Assembly (NCBI RefSeq): GCF_021730395.1
Contig: NW_026463109.1
Location: 1-64,000, forward strand
DNA length: 64,000 nucleotides
Direction of reading: 5' to 3'
Source: Mercenaria mercenaria
Lineage: Eukaryota; Mollusca; Bivalvia; Venerida; Veneridae
The position numbers and the translations under genes are program-made. The notes beneath the pieces were generated by a model. That model did not search any database. It worked only from the letters and a program-made list of their open reading frames with translations, and was not told the DNA's origin. Below are positions 11,771 through 24,400 of this stretch, piece by piece (the stretch's first letter is position 1; each line of letters opens with the position of its first letter).

Positions 11771-12999
11771 TAAGACAACAAATAATTCTAGAGGCACCCA
11801 TCATAACCTTTTAGAGTGCAATCTGTCAGACATTCTTATACATAAGGAACACAATTTACAGTTTTTAAAGGCCTAGATCTTGGCAGTGGGTCAAGGGATT
11901 TCTGTCTTCATGAACACAGTTGGGGGCTAATGACTATCACAGTATGGTTTAAATAAACAAGGGTCATTGTTAATTGGAAAGTCAGTCTACCTGTATCAAC
12001 TAGTAAGAAGGGGAAGTGTCTTTATCTAATAAATATGTGATAACTTTAAAAGTTATACCTTTTTGGCATTTATTATAATAAGGAAAATATTTGTTGATCA
12101 AACATGATAATAATATAATAAGAAACTAATTTAGGAATATGTTACAAATTTCAGGGAAAAAAGCAAGCTTTTATTTTTTTCAAGTTCTGTCTGGAGATAT
12201 GCACAAATTCAAATTTGATGTTTTAGAAAAAATGTGACATTCCCTCATCTAAAAGTTTTGTTTTAATACTTACAGAATGTTGTAAATAACTTTGTCTAAG
12301 ATTGAAAACCGAATGTCCATTTCAGTGTTATAAAGTAAACATGAAAAAGTACACGTTAGGCAACTTATTACTGAAATAAAAAATCGGTATAGATAGAACA
12401 CAATACTTTGATTTTATACGGTAATATTATATTCCAATGATGGTGATTGCATGTATATGATAAAATCTTTTCCCATTCTTTATATAAGTTTTCTATATAA
12501 ATATAATGGAAGGATCACCTTCATATCGGTATGATCTTTTTCATTATAATCATGATATTATAAGATATTGTTTGTCCACACAAAGAACTCATTGCTACAG
12601 TATACACGAGTTTTATCATTATTACTATTTTTAATATTATTACAGTATCTTTTATCATTATTTTCATTTGTAATATTAGAATATAATTATCAGAAAACAA
12701 CAATTATCTATATAATTATTATTATTATTATTCCACATTTACCAAAGGAAAATTAATTTCTTTCAACTCCAATGCACACATCTTCATAGTCTAGTTGGGA
12801 CCCCTGCTGTGTTAATTGCCCTCTAATCAGCTACCGTTACATAATCTCTGATAATGAACATGGGAGGTGCTTGTTTGAGGGGGGGGGGGGGGGGGGCACT
12901 TATATAGTAGTGGATCTAGGCCTTTAAGGAAAAAGAATCAAGTTGTGCCGTGTGTCCATACATCATAAAAGCCTAATCATTCATACACGTCAACGGAAC
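11771..12999. other. Intergenic, AT-rich, with an 18-G tract
   Basis: No gene recognised. It holds AT-rich simple sequence near 12600-12730, including (TTA)n, and an uninterrupted run of 18 G at 12879-12896. Confidence 0.55.
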
Positions 13000-13290
13000 G
13001 ACATATAACATGCGCAACGGAATTAACTGTAAGAGTTCAAACCAAACGTAGTGTACGCGGTGTACTGTAGACGTTGCCAGTCCGACATATATGTAGGGAA
13101 AACCGGCGATACTTTGTACCACAGACACTTATTAAACCTATCCGGGATTACAACAAAATATGACGATCCAGTGGCCGTCCATTTTAACACCAACGGCCAC
13201 AATAAGGTCGGCTTTGCGGTGATGTGACTGGTAAAGCTGCACGCATAACAATTGAAAACATATCAAAAACAAACTAAGGACATACCGGCC
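13000..13290 (+). pseudogene. GIY-YIG endonuclease relic, Penelope-like element
   Basis: The frame from 13051 reads VYAVYCRRCQSDIYVGKTGD and continues through LYHRHL to DPVAVHFNTNGH. This is the GIY-YIG nuclease pattern of Penelope-like retroelements: a C-x2-C pair, an I-Y-V-G core, an R-x3-L helix and a PVAxHF segment. Only this C-terminal domain is recognisable, no reverse transcriptase is seen next to it, and the fragment is broken. In these elements the nuclease makes the target nick for integration. It is an old relic. Confidence 0.6.
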
Positions 13291-13789
13291 CTATGACATA
13301 AATACAAAAAAAAAATAGTGCTCCACTGTCTAACAATCATAAGAAACACACGTCAAGGACGTAACGTCAATTCAGTTTTCTTATATAAGCCGCAGGTCGA
13401 AAGCTACGGCTACTGCATTTAAGCGTTTTTAATCAAATATATATATACATAATTCATTCAGTAACAACATGATATTACCTTTACAAGGTAAAAAATAAAC
13501 AGAACAAATGATATCAAATATTATGACAGGGGATAAGTTTAAAGTTTTTTGAGACATGTTTTAAATGTTATTGAGCAATTTATACATAGCATACAAAACT
13601 TTTGTGCCCTTATGCCATTTAATACTAGTGTACCATATTCAGTTATAATAATAAAATACAAATATAAGACAGTTTATGCATATCACAAACAAACATAATA
13701 TCAATATAATCAACCCAGTAATTATTTCGTTTCAACATTGCACATAAACGTTTTTAGCAGCAAACAACTATTTCAAAATCCCATCCGCT

Positions 13790-13900
13790 TAACTCAATAT
13801 AGACAGCTCAAATGATTGGAACGTGGGGTTGTGAGTTAGATCCCCGCCAGGGCGATGTATGTGTTCTCTCTGAAATACTTTGAATAGAACGCTAAACGTA
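13790..13900 (+). mobile_element. SINE head fragment
   Basis: Contains a tRNA-like block with 'agacagctcaaatg' (A-box-like) and 'tgagttagatccccg' (B-box-like). It is short and diverged, and no tail or target duplication was identified. Confidence 0.35.
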
Positions 13901-13984
13901 CAACAAAACAAAGAATTCAATATTAATTCAAAATATTTCTTTATCATGCTATTGATCAATGGTTGCTAGATATAATTTTGTTGG

Positions 13985-14170
13985 TGTTAACGTCACACCA
14001 ACAAAATTATAGGTCATATGGCGACTTTCCAGGTGGGAGACCCAGGAGCTCCTTAGGACGGACATTATTCAGGCACGAGCGAGCACCTGGGTAGAACCAC
14101 TGCCCTTCCGTAAGCAAGTTGTATGGCCTCCTCATATTAAATATTTCTACATCGAACCATCAGCAGTGCG
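13985..14170 (-). mobile_element. SINE fragment, minus orientation
   Basis: The reverse complement matches the body of the SINE at 43612-43880. Shared blocks include the site read here as 'ggtcatatggcgacttt', the 'cacctgggtagaaccac' block and 'ccttccgtaagc'. The tRNA-like head is missing, as expected for a 5'-truncated copy. Confidence 0.65.
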
Positions 14171-15181
14171 GGGCAAGCGATTTGAAATCAGCGAACAAAA
14201 CCACTCCGTCATGAAGGTACGCTGCCAGATATAAATCAGGTGTACCAAAGAAAATATATACCTATTTTAGTATATAAAGTTACATAAATCATTACAATGA
14301 AAACATATATTTTTGAAAACGGAAAGTTTTAACTATAAAACAACCGTCAAGTTTTGCGAAATTATATCAATATTTGATACATATTCCGTCTTTTTTTCTT
14401 TTTTTTTAATATATCTTTTTCATCATTTTATACAGGTCAACATTAAGTAAATTATATTTGTATGGAAAACCAAAGCACAGTTAAATGTCTTTACTGAAAC
14501 CGATCTCTGTGTAGGTATCCCGTCTGTTGCAACTGCATCTGAAGTATCTCAAAATAGGCATCTTTTCCGAAACCACTCTGACACTAGTCTTCTTTAATGC
14601 ACGCCCACTTGTCTGTGAAGACGACGCCTTAAAAGAAACATGTCTACATTTGTACAACAAAGTATTACTTCTACTAATTTAGTAATCCATTTTCTATAAA
14701 TTCCAATCAATATTAGCAAATTATTTGTCAAATAATAAAGAAACAGTTCGGAAATTAGTAAGAATTCTTGCGCCAAGCACTTTCCTTTATTTATGTCTAT
14801 CATTAATTGAAGTTTCTTTAAAATTCCCTAAACAGTGTAAAGTTACTGTAAGAGCAAACCTTTGAAATATTTAAAATAACAGAGTTAAGGTACTTTGGCT
14901 TGAGCTTTCCTCTTATTGCAGCCTATCATTGAAACGTGATTCTTTAAATGTAAATATTTATGCGGACAAAAATTAGAATCATTTAAGTACAAAAAGGGAG
15001 GTTATTCAAAATGTTTTAGATAGTTATGGTTCATTCAATGATCATTTTCTCCCGTTGCTACCAATGAATTCCCTTGAGTTTTGTTTTATGCAGTTACAAT
15101 TCCTTCGCGTGGGGAAACAATATAGCGAAAGAGTCTGCTCATTAAATAACTTTTTTATGTGTCTATGTATAGAATACCACT

Positions 15182-15402
15182 TCAAGCCAAATACGTCCTG
15201 ACCGTTCCTTTAATGTATTTACCACAGGTCTGCATCGTGCAGTACCTTACTGTTGGTGCGCATTCTTCACAAGTGACTAAATGTCCGCAAGGAAGGAAAA
15301 CAATGCAAACGTCGTTTTGTTTGCATTTTGTGCATATTGACTGTTGCTTTAACTTCTCATTTTCCTCTTTCAGTTTTTTCTGCTCCAACAGTTGAGATTT
15401 TC
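15182..15402 (-). CDS. IAP last exon: coiled-coil segment and RING
   Basis: The acceptor is ttctctag. Two bases complete the phase-1 codon left by exon 26283-26612, then 73 codons including the stop follow. Residues 1-25 are a charged Lys/Glu/Gln helix (SQLLEQKKLKEENEKLKQQ). The RING follows: CTKC, LPCGH, VTC, EEC, then the last pair. The tail GTVRTYLA is typical of IAP RING ends. The last zinc pair is abnormal. IAPs have C-P-x-C, but here it reads CTMQTC, so two residues are inserted and the Pro is lost. E3 activity may be impaired. Confidence 0.85.
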
Positions 15403-18400
15403 CTAGAGAAATAAGACACATCTATAATTAGTTTACGCAAGAAACTCATTAAATTTACAGAATGAGGTTTTGTTTAATCATATCCCCCAGCTTATTATTG
15501 GAAGGTGATTTTCTGATTACTCAAAATCACCTTCTCTATGTAACCGTACAACAGAATTTAATCAGGAACAGACTGTCTCACAACTATTTCGTATCTATCC
15601 GCTGTACAATGTAGTTCAATGCGGAATAATTTACCACCTCTGACGTCATTATCGTTACAGACCGGAACATTTGGCCTACTCTATCACCACCTTTGAGGCA
15701 GCCACTCATGCCCAGTAAAAATTGTTCAACATACTTTGAATATATACCAATGGTGCAGTAATTTCCTACGAATAACTATCGGCTGAATGCCATTATTTCA
15801 CATCTTTTTACTTTACGGGGGGTTTGAATGCATAACGGTATATATCACCAAAGCGCAGTATCATATTGATGATATGGTTGGCCGAATCAAATCCTATATG
15901 TATTGGGTTTCTTACTATCAAAGCAGTGTTATAGGCAAAGCTGTCTGGGAGAAATGGTCAAACAAATTCCTTCACAAGAGTATTTATTATAAAAACGAAG
16001 ATAAATACAAGTGTGATAACATACTAAAAGTCCTCAACAAAATCCCTAGGCGTTACTTGAAAAAAGACGTATTTAATCTGCAAAGTACTGTACACAATGT
16101 TATGTCTCGAACGTCCTGCCATACTCCGCAGTAAAGTTCACGGTTAGGAAATATAACGCTATACCGTGTAAATAATATGTCTCGGAATCGGACAATAACT
16201 GAAAAAACAATTTAAATCATTGGCAATCATCGAACATTCTGCATGTGGTAAGTTTGTTTATGATAATATTTCTTGGGAAAATCCATAAATATGTCTTCAG
16301 TACGGAAATAAATGAAAATCATGAAAAGTTTATGCTTGTTGCGGTCTAGCAGACGACGCAATGTGAAATGCGGTTTATGCACCTAAAAAACATTATTTGC
16401 GACTGAAATGGGAAAAGTATTGAAATTATATATATTTGATATGCTTACAAAGGTAGCATGTAGAAAAAAAATGAAAAAACCCGAAGTATAGGAAGTCCCT
16501 CTTTCCGAATTTTTTAAAACTATGGAACGCCATCGCTGACATAAATTTTATAAACTATATAATATCAATTTTTATTTCTTTTTTTAAATAGTCATGTACT
16601 TGTAACCAGGATTAAAACAAGTTCAATTCCTTAGTATATTTATGTTCCTGATGTCACTGAGAATTTTGTTTACTAGTTGGATCCTATAATAAACTTACAA
16701 CTTATTCATTATTACAGTTGCTGCACAAGAATTCCACACCTGTTGTGTAATATGATCTGAAGTTCAAGTAATGAGGTAGCTACTTACATAGTTATTTAAT
16801 CTCATTGTCTTTGAATGGATTTTTATATGATAATAACATTTTCTTTGCTATATAGCATAATAGATATATTTGTAAACAGACTTGAAAATAGAATTTCTTA
16901 GCATATTTATCTTCTTGATGTCCCTGATTTTTTGTTCATTATTTATTTATATTCATTTGGATCCTGTATTAAACTTATTACTTATTTTATTATTACAGTT
17001 GCTGCAGAAGAATTCAACACCTGTTGTGTATTATGGTATTGGTATTTAGCTGAAGTTAGGTCATGAGGTAAATACTTAAGTTATTAGTTATTTGTGACTG
17101 AAATGGTAAATTAGGGAATTTGTATATATTTGATATGCTTTCAGGAGTATCATGTAGGGAAATATGGGGGAAAAGCAATAAAGAAAGTCTCTCTTTTTTA
17201 TTATTTAACTATGGAACGCCATCGTGGACATAAATTTTATGCATAAAATAATGTCCATTTTTTATTATTTTTTTTAAATAGTCCTGTACTTGTAACCATT
17301 ACACTTCCTTAGCATATCTATGTTCCTGATGTCACTGAGAATTTTGTTTACTAGTTGGGTCCTATAATAAACTTGTAACTTATTTCAGTATTACAGTTGC
17401 TGCAGAAGAATTCCACACCTGTTGTGTATTATGATCTGAAGTTCAAGTCATGAGGTAGTTACTTACATAGTTATTTAATCTTATTGTCTTTGAATGGATG
17501 TTTGTATGATAATGTTATTTTCTTGGCTATTAAGCATATAAAATATATTTGTAAACAGACCTAAATACAATTTCTTAGCATATTTATCTTCTTGATGTCC
17601 CTTATTTTTTGGTTCATTATTTATTTATATTCTTTTTAAACTTATTACTCTTTTTAATTATTACAGTTGCTGCAGAAGAATTCAACACCTGTTGTGAATA
17701 ATGATATTGGTATTCAACTGAAGTTCAGATCATGAGGTAATTACTTAAAAGTTATTAGTTATTTAATTTCATCATCTTTGAATGGATTTTTGTATGATAA
17801 TAACATTTTCTTGGCTCTTAAATGTACATAGAGATTGTTCAATGATCTTTTGAATTTCAAGTAACTTTTTCGTATTATAGTATAGATTATTGATACATTT
17901 GTATTTCTATTCCAATTGCAGTACTTCTGATGAAAACACTTGCGTTTTATGTGGCGTTAGAGACGACAACCCCACTTCAGTTCTTGGCGACAGGGGATGC
18001 CAGAGCATCATAGCAGCCAGCAAGAATAAGGGTTAGTGCTTCTTAAAAGCAAGTATTTAAAGGGTCTTGTGTTGTAGGCTCTCCTGATCTATATATATCA
18101 GTTTAATATTTCGTACTATAGTGTCATCTAGTATAACATTATCTAGGTAGCACAATAACATTGCCATTTTCTTAAATTGTTTCTTCCAAAACTTGTAAAA
18201 TCGTTTCTTTTATACTTACTAAAGCTGAAATGAATTCATTCAGTATTGTCTATGATTAAACTATTGTCACACACGCGCACACATGCATGCACATGCGTGT
18301 ATTATCCAAAATATATTTCTTCAGCAACATCAAATATGTAAGAAACATGAAATTCTAAATGAAAGCATAAATAAAGATTAATGTAAGGTTTATTAGTTAT

Positions 18401-21400
18401 AAGTAAAGTAAATTTGTATGAATTACAGGTCGAACGTTGGTCGTCTCACCTGGACAGCAAGTTCACAAGGAATGCAGGAGGATTTACTGCCACCCCAATC
18501 AGAATCGTCTCAATAGCAGCAGCAAAGAAAATTTATATACAAGTCCAAGTACTAGACAGTCATTAGAATTATCATTTGACTTTCAAACGAAGTGTTTTTT
18601 CTGTGGAACAAATGCAACACATAAACAACATAAACGTAAACGAGGTAGAGATGTTCACCCTGTTTTAACATTAGAGTTTCAAAAGTCTATTAAAGATGTT
18701 TGTTTAGAAAGAAATGATGATTGGGTGATATAGTATTAGGCCGATTAGAATGTGTTTGTGATCTTCCTGCTGCTGAAGCTAGATATCACCAGTCTTGTTG
18801 TTCTAATTTTAGGTCTGGATATAAAATTCCAAAATGTTTTCAGTCACCAGTGACAGATGATGGAGCAGCATATGAGACGGACCAGTGCAGCAAGACAAAG
18901 AAAGGCAGACCTGCTTGCGTTTGTGCTGACAATGCCTTCAAAACTGTTTTGGAAGAATTTGAGGAAACTGAAATTGGGTTTACCACAATCAGCGACTTGG
19001 TACAAAAAATGGCATCCATTTGTGGTGAAGATAACTCGTACAGCACAACATATATGAAAAGAAGAATGCTAGAGCATTATGGTAATAGTATTATAATTAC
19101 AGAATTGAATGGAAAATCCAATGTTGTTACTTTCAGAAGTAGAGCCCATGCTATTTTACATAACTATTATCACAGACAAAATAAAAATGACAGTGAAAGT
19201 GAGAAACTGGCAATCATAAAGACAGCAGGAAAACTGATTCTGAATGACATCAAAGATATGGAGGAAAATACAGAGATATACCCATCTGCAAATGATATGT
19301 CAACTGAAGGCAACAGAAAATATGTACCTCCTAGTCTAGTAACATTATTACAGCAACTCATTGACCAAAAGGACCCAGAGAGAATTATCACAGCTATTAG
19401 CCAAGCAATTGTCCAAGCAGCGATTCCTAGAAGTATAATATGTCCTCTCCAGCTTGGATTAGGTGTTCAGTTACATCACCAGTTTGGATCAAGAATTCTC
19501 ATAGAGACCCTAAACAGTCTAGGCTTCTGCTCTTCTTACCAAGAAGTACAAAAATACGAGAAATGTGCAGCATATACTCAAGGCAATGCAGTTGACAGGA
19601 ACAATGTTGAACAGTATGTACAATTTGTTGCTGACAATATAGATCACAACACTGCGACGATTGACGGCCATAACACATTCCATGGAATGGGCATAATTGC
19701 AACATTTACACCAAAGGACAACAAAAGACGAGTTGTGCCCAGGATACAAGTAACAAATGAAGAGCTTGTCAAAATTGGGAAAATCAATATAAAATATTAT
19801 AAACAAAATGACAATGTCCTTGAAAATGTCATATTTGAGAAGTTGTTGGATATAGATTGTGAGGATCCTATACCTGGAAACTTCGAGTTTATTGTTAAAA
19901 TTACACGCCCACTAAGACCAATGACACCAAGCTGGTCTGGAATCATGCAAACTGTTCAGAAGGGTGAACATCCAGGAGAGTCCAAAGTCCAGTTCCTTCC
20001 CATGATAGACATGAACCCAAGTGATATGTCCTGCATATATTCCACCTTGACATACGTTGCACAGCAAGCCCGTTTGATGAACATTGACCCTGTCATAACA
20101 TTTGACCAACCACTGTATTGGAAGGCCATGACTATCATAACAAACGAACCAGATTCTAGTGAGCTGAAGAGAGCTGTAATCAGACTTGGTGCCTTTCATA
20201 TGGAAATGAGTTTCTTGGGGTGTATAGGGAAGATTATGGAAAATAGCGGTCTTTCAGAACTACTAAGCACTGTATATGCTCCAAACACTGTTTGCCATAT
20301 GCTAAGTGGAAAGGCGGTTCAGAGGGCAATTAGAGGTCATTTCTTGGCCAGTGATGCACTTGACCAGCTCATTATGGAGAAGACATTTCCTGAGTTAATG
20401 GAAACGCAGTATACAGATGAGAATAACAATAATGCTGAAAAGGGAGAAGCAATGATGAAGCCTACTCACCTGAACAGAGAAAATTAGTCACAATTTTTGA
20501 AAGTGTACTCGAGCAGAAAATTGATCAACGGCTACTAGTAACTGAAGACAATGTAAATCTTAAAGAAATGGTTGACAAAGTTGAAAGTACTAAGCATACA
20601 TTGAAAAATTCTAGAACTGCAAAATTATGGCTACAATACTTAGAAATGATCAACCTACTGAAACAGTTTATCGCAGCTGAAAGGATTGGGAATTGGCGAT
20701 GTCACCTCAAGAGTTTGAAAAACATGCTTCCTTTTTTTGCAGCTGCAGGACATAATCTGTACACGAAATCAAGCTACATGTACCGTCAGCAAATGAACTG
20801 TCTTCATATAACACATCCTGAAGTTTGCCAAGCATTTGAAAAGGGATTGCATGTGGTCCGAAGGTCAAACAGAATGTGGGGTGGTCTTTCTACCGATCTG
20901 GTTATTGAACAAGTACTTATGCGCAGTGTCAAGTCTGTAGGTGGACTGACAAGAGGCAGAGGATTGTCAGAGTTACAACGAACGCAGTGGATTTTGTCTA
21001 TGCCAGCCTGTGCAGAAATAAATTTTGCAATGCAAGAATATACTAACAAGAAATACAATACAAGTGATCAGCACAAGGATATTGCAAAATCTCGAATCGA
21101 CAGGGATGAGAAAGATCGGCAAGTGTTTTTAGAGTTTCTTCGGGAGCGAAACCCATTTTCAGATGAAGCAAACCTGAGAAATATTGAAACGGGAAGTTTA
21201 GCAGACGTAAATGTAAACGCGGACACGGCAAGAAATGTAGGTGAGAAAATACTGAAGAACATGGAAGGGAAAAAGGTTCTTGAACATTCGTTTAAACGTA
21301 CCGATCAAGCTGTTACATTGGGGTCCAAAACAAATATCAAAGTTGGTGGAGAAGAGTTCCATGTAGACCCTCAGCTACTGTTCCAAAGAATTATGGCAGT

Positions 21401-24400
21401 TGCGGACAGCTATACTGATGATCCTGAGGAGATATTTAAGCATGAGTTGTCAGCAAATCCATCAGCACTTTTTGACAATTCAGGATTAATGAGAGAAGCA
21501 CAGAAGCCTCAAATCGCTAACACTATATGGGACTTGGGACAATGTGATGCAACATATATACCACCCATGACCGTGTGTCATATTGTTTTGGATGGCGGAT
21601 CTCTACTTCAACGAATCCCTTGGGAATATGGATCCTCGTTTGGAGCAATATGTAGTAATTATTGCAGATTTGTCGAAACAAACTATAAAAATGCACATAT
21701 TGTATTTGACGGGTATGAAAATGGGCCTTCTACAAAAGACACAACACACGAACGAAGGACGAAAGGCAGAATAGGAGCAAAATATCCTTCAGCGAGAGTT
21801 ACACTTGTAAAACCAAAAAGGAATCGATCTTGACAAATAAAGAAAACAAACAGAACTTCATCAAGATGTTAGGAGAAAAATTATTACATACCAATTGTAA
21901 CGTCCACTATGCGGCAGACGATGCTGATCTCTTGATAGTGAAAACAACAGTGGAATTATCAGATGAAAAACCGACGGTGGTTATTGGTGACGATACAGAC
22001 CTTTTAGTTTTACTGTGTCATCATGCGGAAGAAGGCAGGGAAAAGATATTTTTTAAGTCTGACTCTGGTTCAAAGAAAAAGAAAATTTGGGATATTTCTA
22101 AGACAAAGAATGTACTAACTGAAGGCATATGCAGTGTTTTACCTGTTGTCCACGCATTCTGCGGTTGTGACACTACATCGAGGATATACGGAATAGGAAA
22201 AGGAATTGCTCTAAAAAAAGCCATGGTCGACACAGATTTCCATGCAAATGCAAAGATTTTTCTGAAAGAGTCCACTCACGAAGAGGTCGAAAGAGCAGGA
22301 GAGCAAATGATGTGTACGTTGTTCAATGGCAAGAAAATTGAAGGTTTAGATAGGCTAAGATACAGAAAGTTTTTTCAGCGTGTCAGTACAGGCACAACAG
22401 TTGTACAAGTACAGAGTTTACCACCAACTTCTCGATCGGCCAAATATCACAGCTACAGGGTGTACCTACAAGTTCAGACATGGCTTGAAAGAATACTACA
22501 ACCACGGGAATGGGGCTGGTATGAAAAAGATGGCAGGCTTACCCCACTGAAATGTGATTTACCTGCTGCGCCAGAGAGACTTTTGAAAATCATAAGATGC
22601 AACTGCAAACAAAATTGCGACTCTCGAAGATGCACTTGCCGTAAGCATGGTCTGCCTTGTTCTACTGCCTGTGGGGAATGCAATGGAATCGGTTGTAGCA
22701 ATGTTCAATCAGTAGAAGATGAACTGGAAAATTAAATAATGTGCATGAAGGGATACTGAAGCTTAATGATAATATTTGCTTGCCCCTCAGTCTCAAATGT
22801 TTCTTTGTTGATACTTGTCAACATGAAAAGTACTTGTCAGTATAACATTCTCTGCAAATGTATCTACTAAGCCTGTTGTATACTTCATTACATTTGAAGG
22901 CAGACTATTTTGTATCATAGTTATTTAAAAACGTAGTATTAGAAATGAGTTATAATTATTACCATATAATTTATATTACTATGTTTCAGTTGGTCAGTAC
23001 ATGCTTATTGCTTTTTAAAATACTCTGCTAATCAAAGTATTTTGTCATAGCGCTATAGATTATTAACAAACGATTATGTTGTAGTCACACGGAAGAGCTA
23101 ATTTCACCGATGTATATAAGTTTCTAAGATCTCACAATTTATTATACAGTGATATTGTACATATAATGAGAATAACAGTAGAAATTTGATAACAGTGCAA
23201 ACATATTATTGTTACTACAGCCGAACATGTTCTGTAAAAACCACAAACAGGAAGAACAAAAACTTACCTTTGTTGACTGGTGGTCTCAATTAACAGGTGA
23301 AATATCCATTAATAATGGTCTCATGGTAATAAAAACTGGTGCCGTTTGGCATTGCATCAGTGTTTTTGTTAAGGTGGTCTTATCTACAGGTGGTCTTCAA
23401 CATAGGTTTGACTGTATATGGATTCTAGATATTACATGATATGTACCTATGTATTAAAGTGGGTGGGGTACAGATCAGGACTTCAATCACATGCTATTAT
23501 GAATTTAGCATGTATTGTATGTATCAATTTTGCAAACAATATGTATTTTGACATAACTGTTTTATTGTTTTACTATTTATATTCAAGATAGATATCTCTA
23601 ATAGGGCTGAAGTGTATGTTTAATTAAATTTGATGAAGTGATTGTAAATATGAACACATATATGAATAAATCTATTATTGCACTGAATGTGTTTGAAAAA
23701 AAACATATTGTTAAAATACTAATACCAGAAAAATGTAATACATGTAATGTGCAGCATTTTATTTATATACATTTTTCCAGTAAGTAATTGCTTGTTACTT
23801 ATAAACAAAAGTTCTGCTTTATAATGTGCCATCTCGATATTTACTGAGGTTGTTAGTTTAAGTGATACTTTACACAGATAAATATATTTATAAGATCTCA
23901 TAATTCTTTGTAAAATAAAATTGTATATAATAAGAATAAATGTAACACTGTAAAAATAATGCTATATACACATCATTGTTACTAAATGGAAACTACCTGT
24001 TAATTCATATGATTATCTTTATAATGTAGTGGGTGGGGTACAGTTCGGGTCTTTATACACATATTAGCGCTTGTGCCATTTTTGGAATGGATTCTTTTCA
24101 TACACGTACTAACATAAATCACATTCCATCAGTACTGTGCTATCGGTACTTTGATTTCAAATAACCGCCTGGGGTTACATGTATTATCGTGTAATACTTT
24201 CTTCAGCTATTTGTTTTAAGTGTTCAATCTGCAACTTCATTAATCACTTAAAAGTTCATTACTAAGTCCAACTAATTTTTATTTTGTAGACTTGTTTCTA
24301 CGTTTGAGAGGAATGTTAGTAATATGTTTAACTGCCATGGAACTAAATAATGGATTATATTTTACTAGTATTTAAAGATATGAAAAACATATTTGGTTTA

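Larger units (their letters stand above)
16390..17800 (+). repeat. 695-bp tandem duplication carrying four first-exon copies
   Basis: Two direct copies of about 695 bp start near 16401 and 17096 ('gactgaaatgg' in both). Each contains an A-type and a B-type exon-like segment, and A and B are themselves related. Shared blocks include 'ctatggaacgccatcg', 'gatgtcactgagaattttg' and 'attacagttgctgca'. The copies differ by scattered substitutions and small indels, so the duplication is not very recent. It lies directly upstream of the first internal coding exon of the transposon-like gene. Confidence 0.85.
16390..22735 (+). mobile_element. Academ-like DNA transposon gene nested in an IAP intron
   Basis: This entry groups the duplicated first exons and the coding segments. 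It lies on the strand opposite to the IAP gene, wholly inside its last intron. The coding part has three single-base frame breaks over roughly 4.4 kb of exon and otherwise reads as continuous family sequence, so it is either young and recently broken or affected by base-calling errors. Element ends and target duplication were not located. Confidence 0.5.

Noticed and set aside
10311-11804. Minus-strand Gln/Val and Ser/Ala/Pro repeat frames
   Set aside because: Same minisatellite read on the other strand, with no splice or start evidence.
19170-20199. Minus-strand ORFs of 68-95 codons under the transposon gene
   Set aside because: Antisense shadows of a strongly supported + strand coding region.
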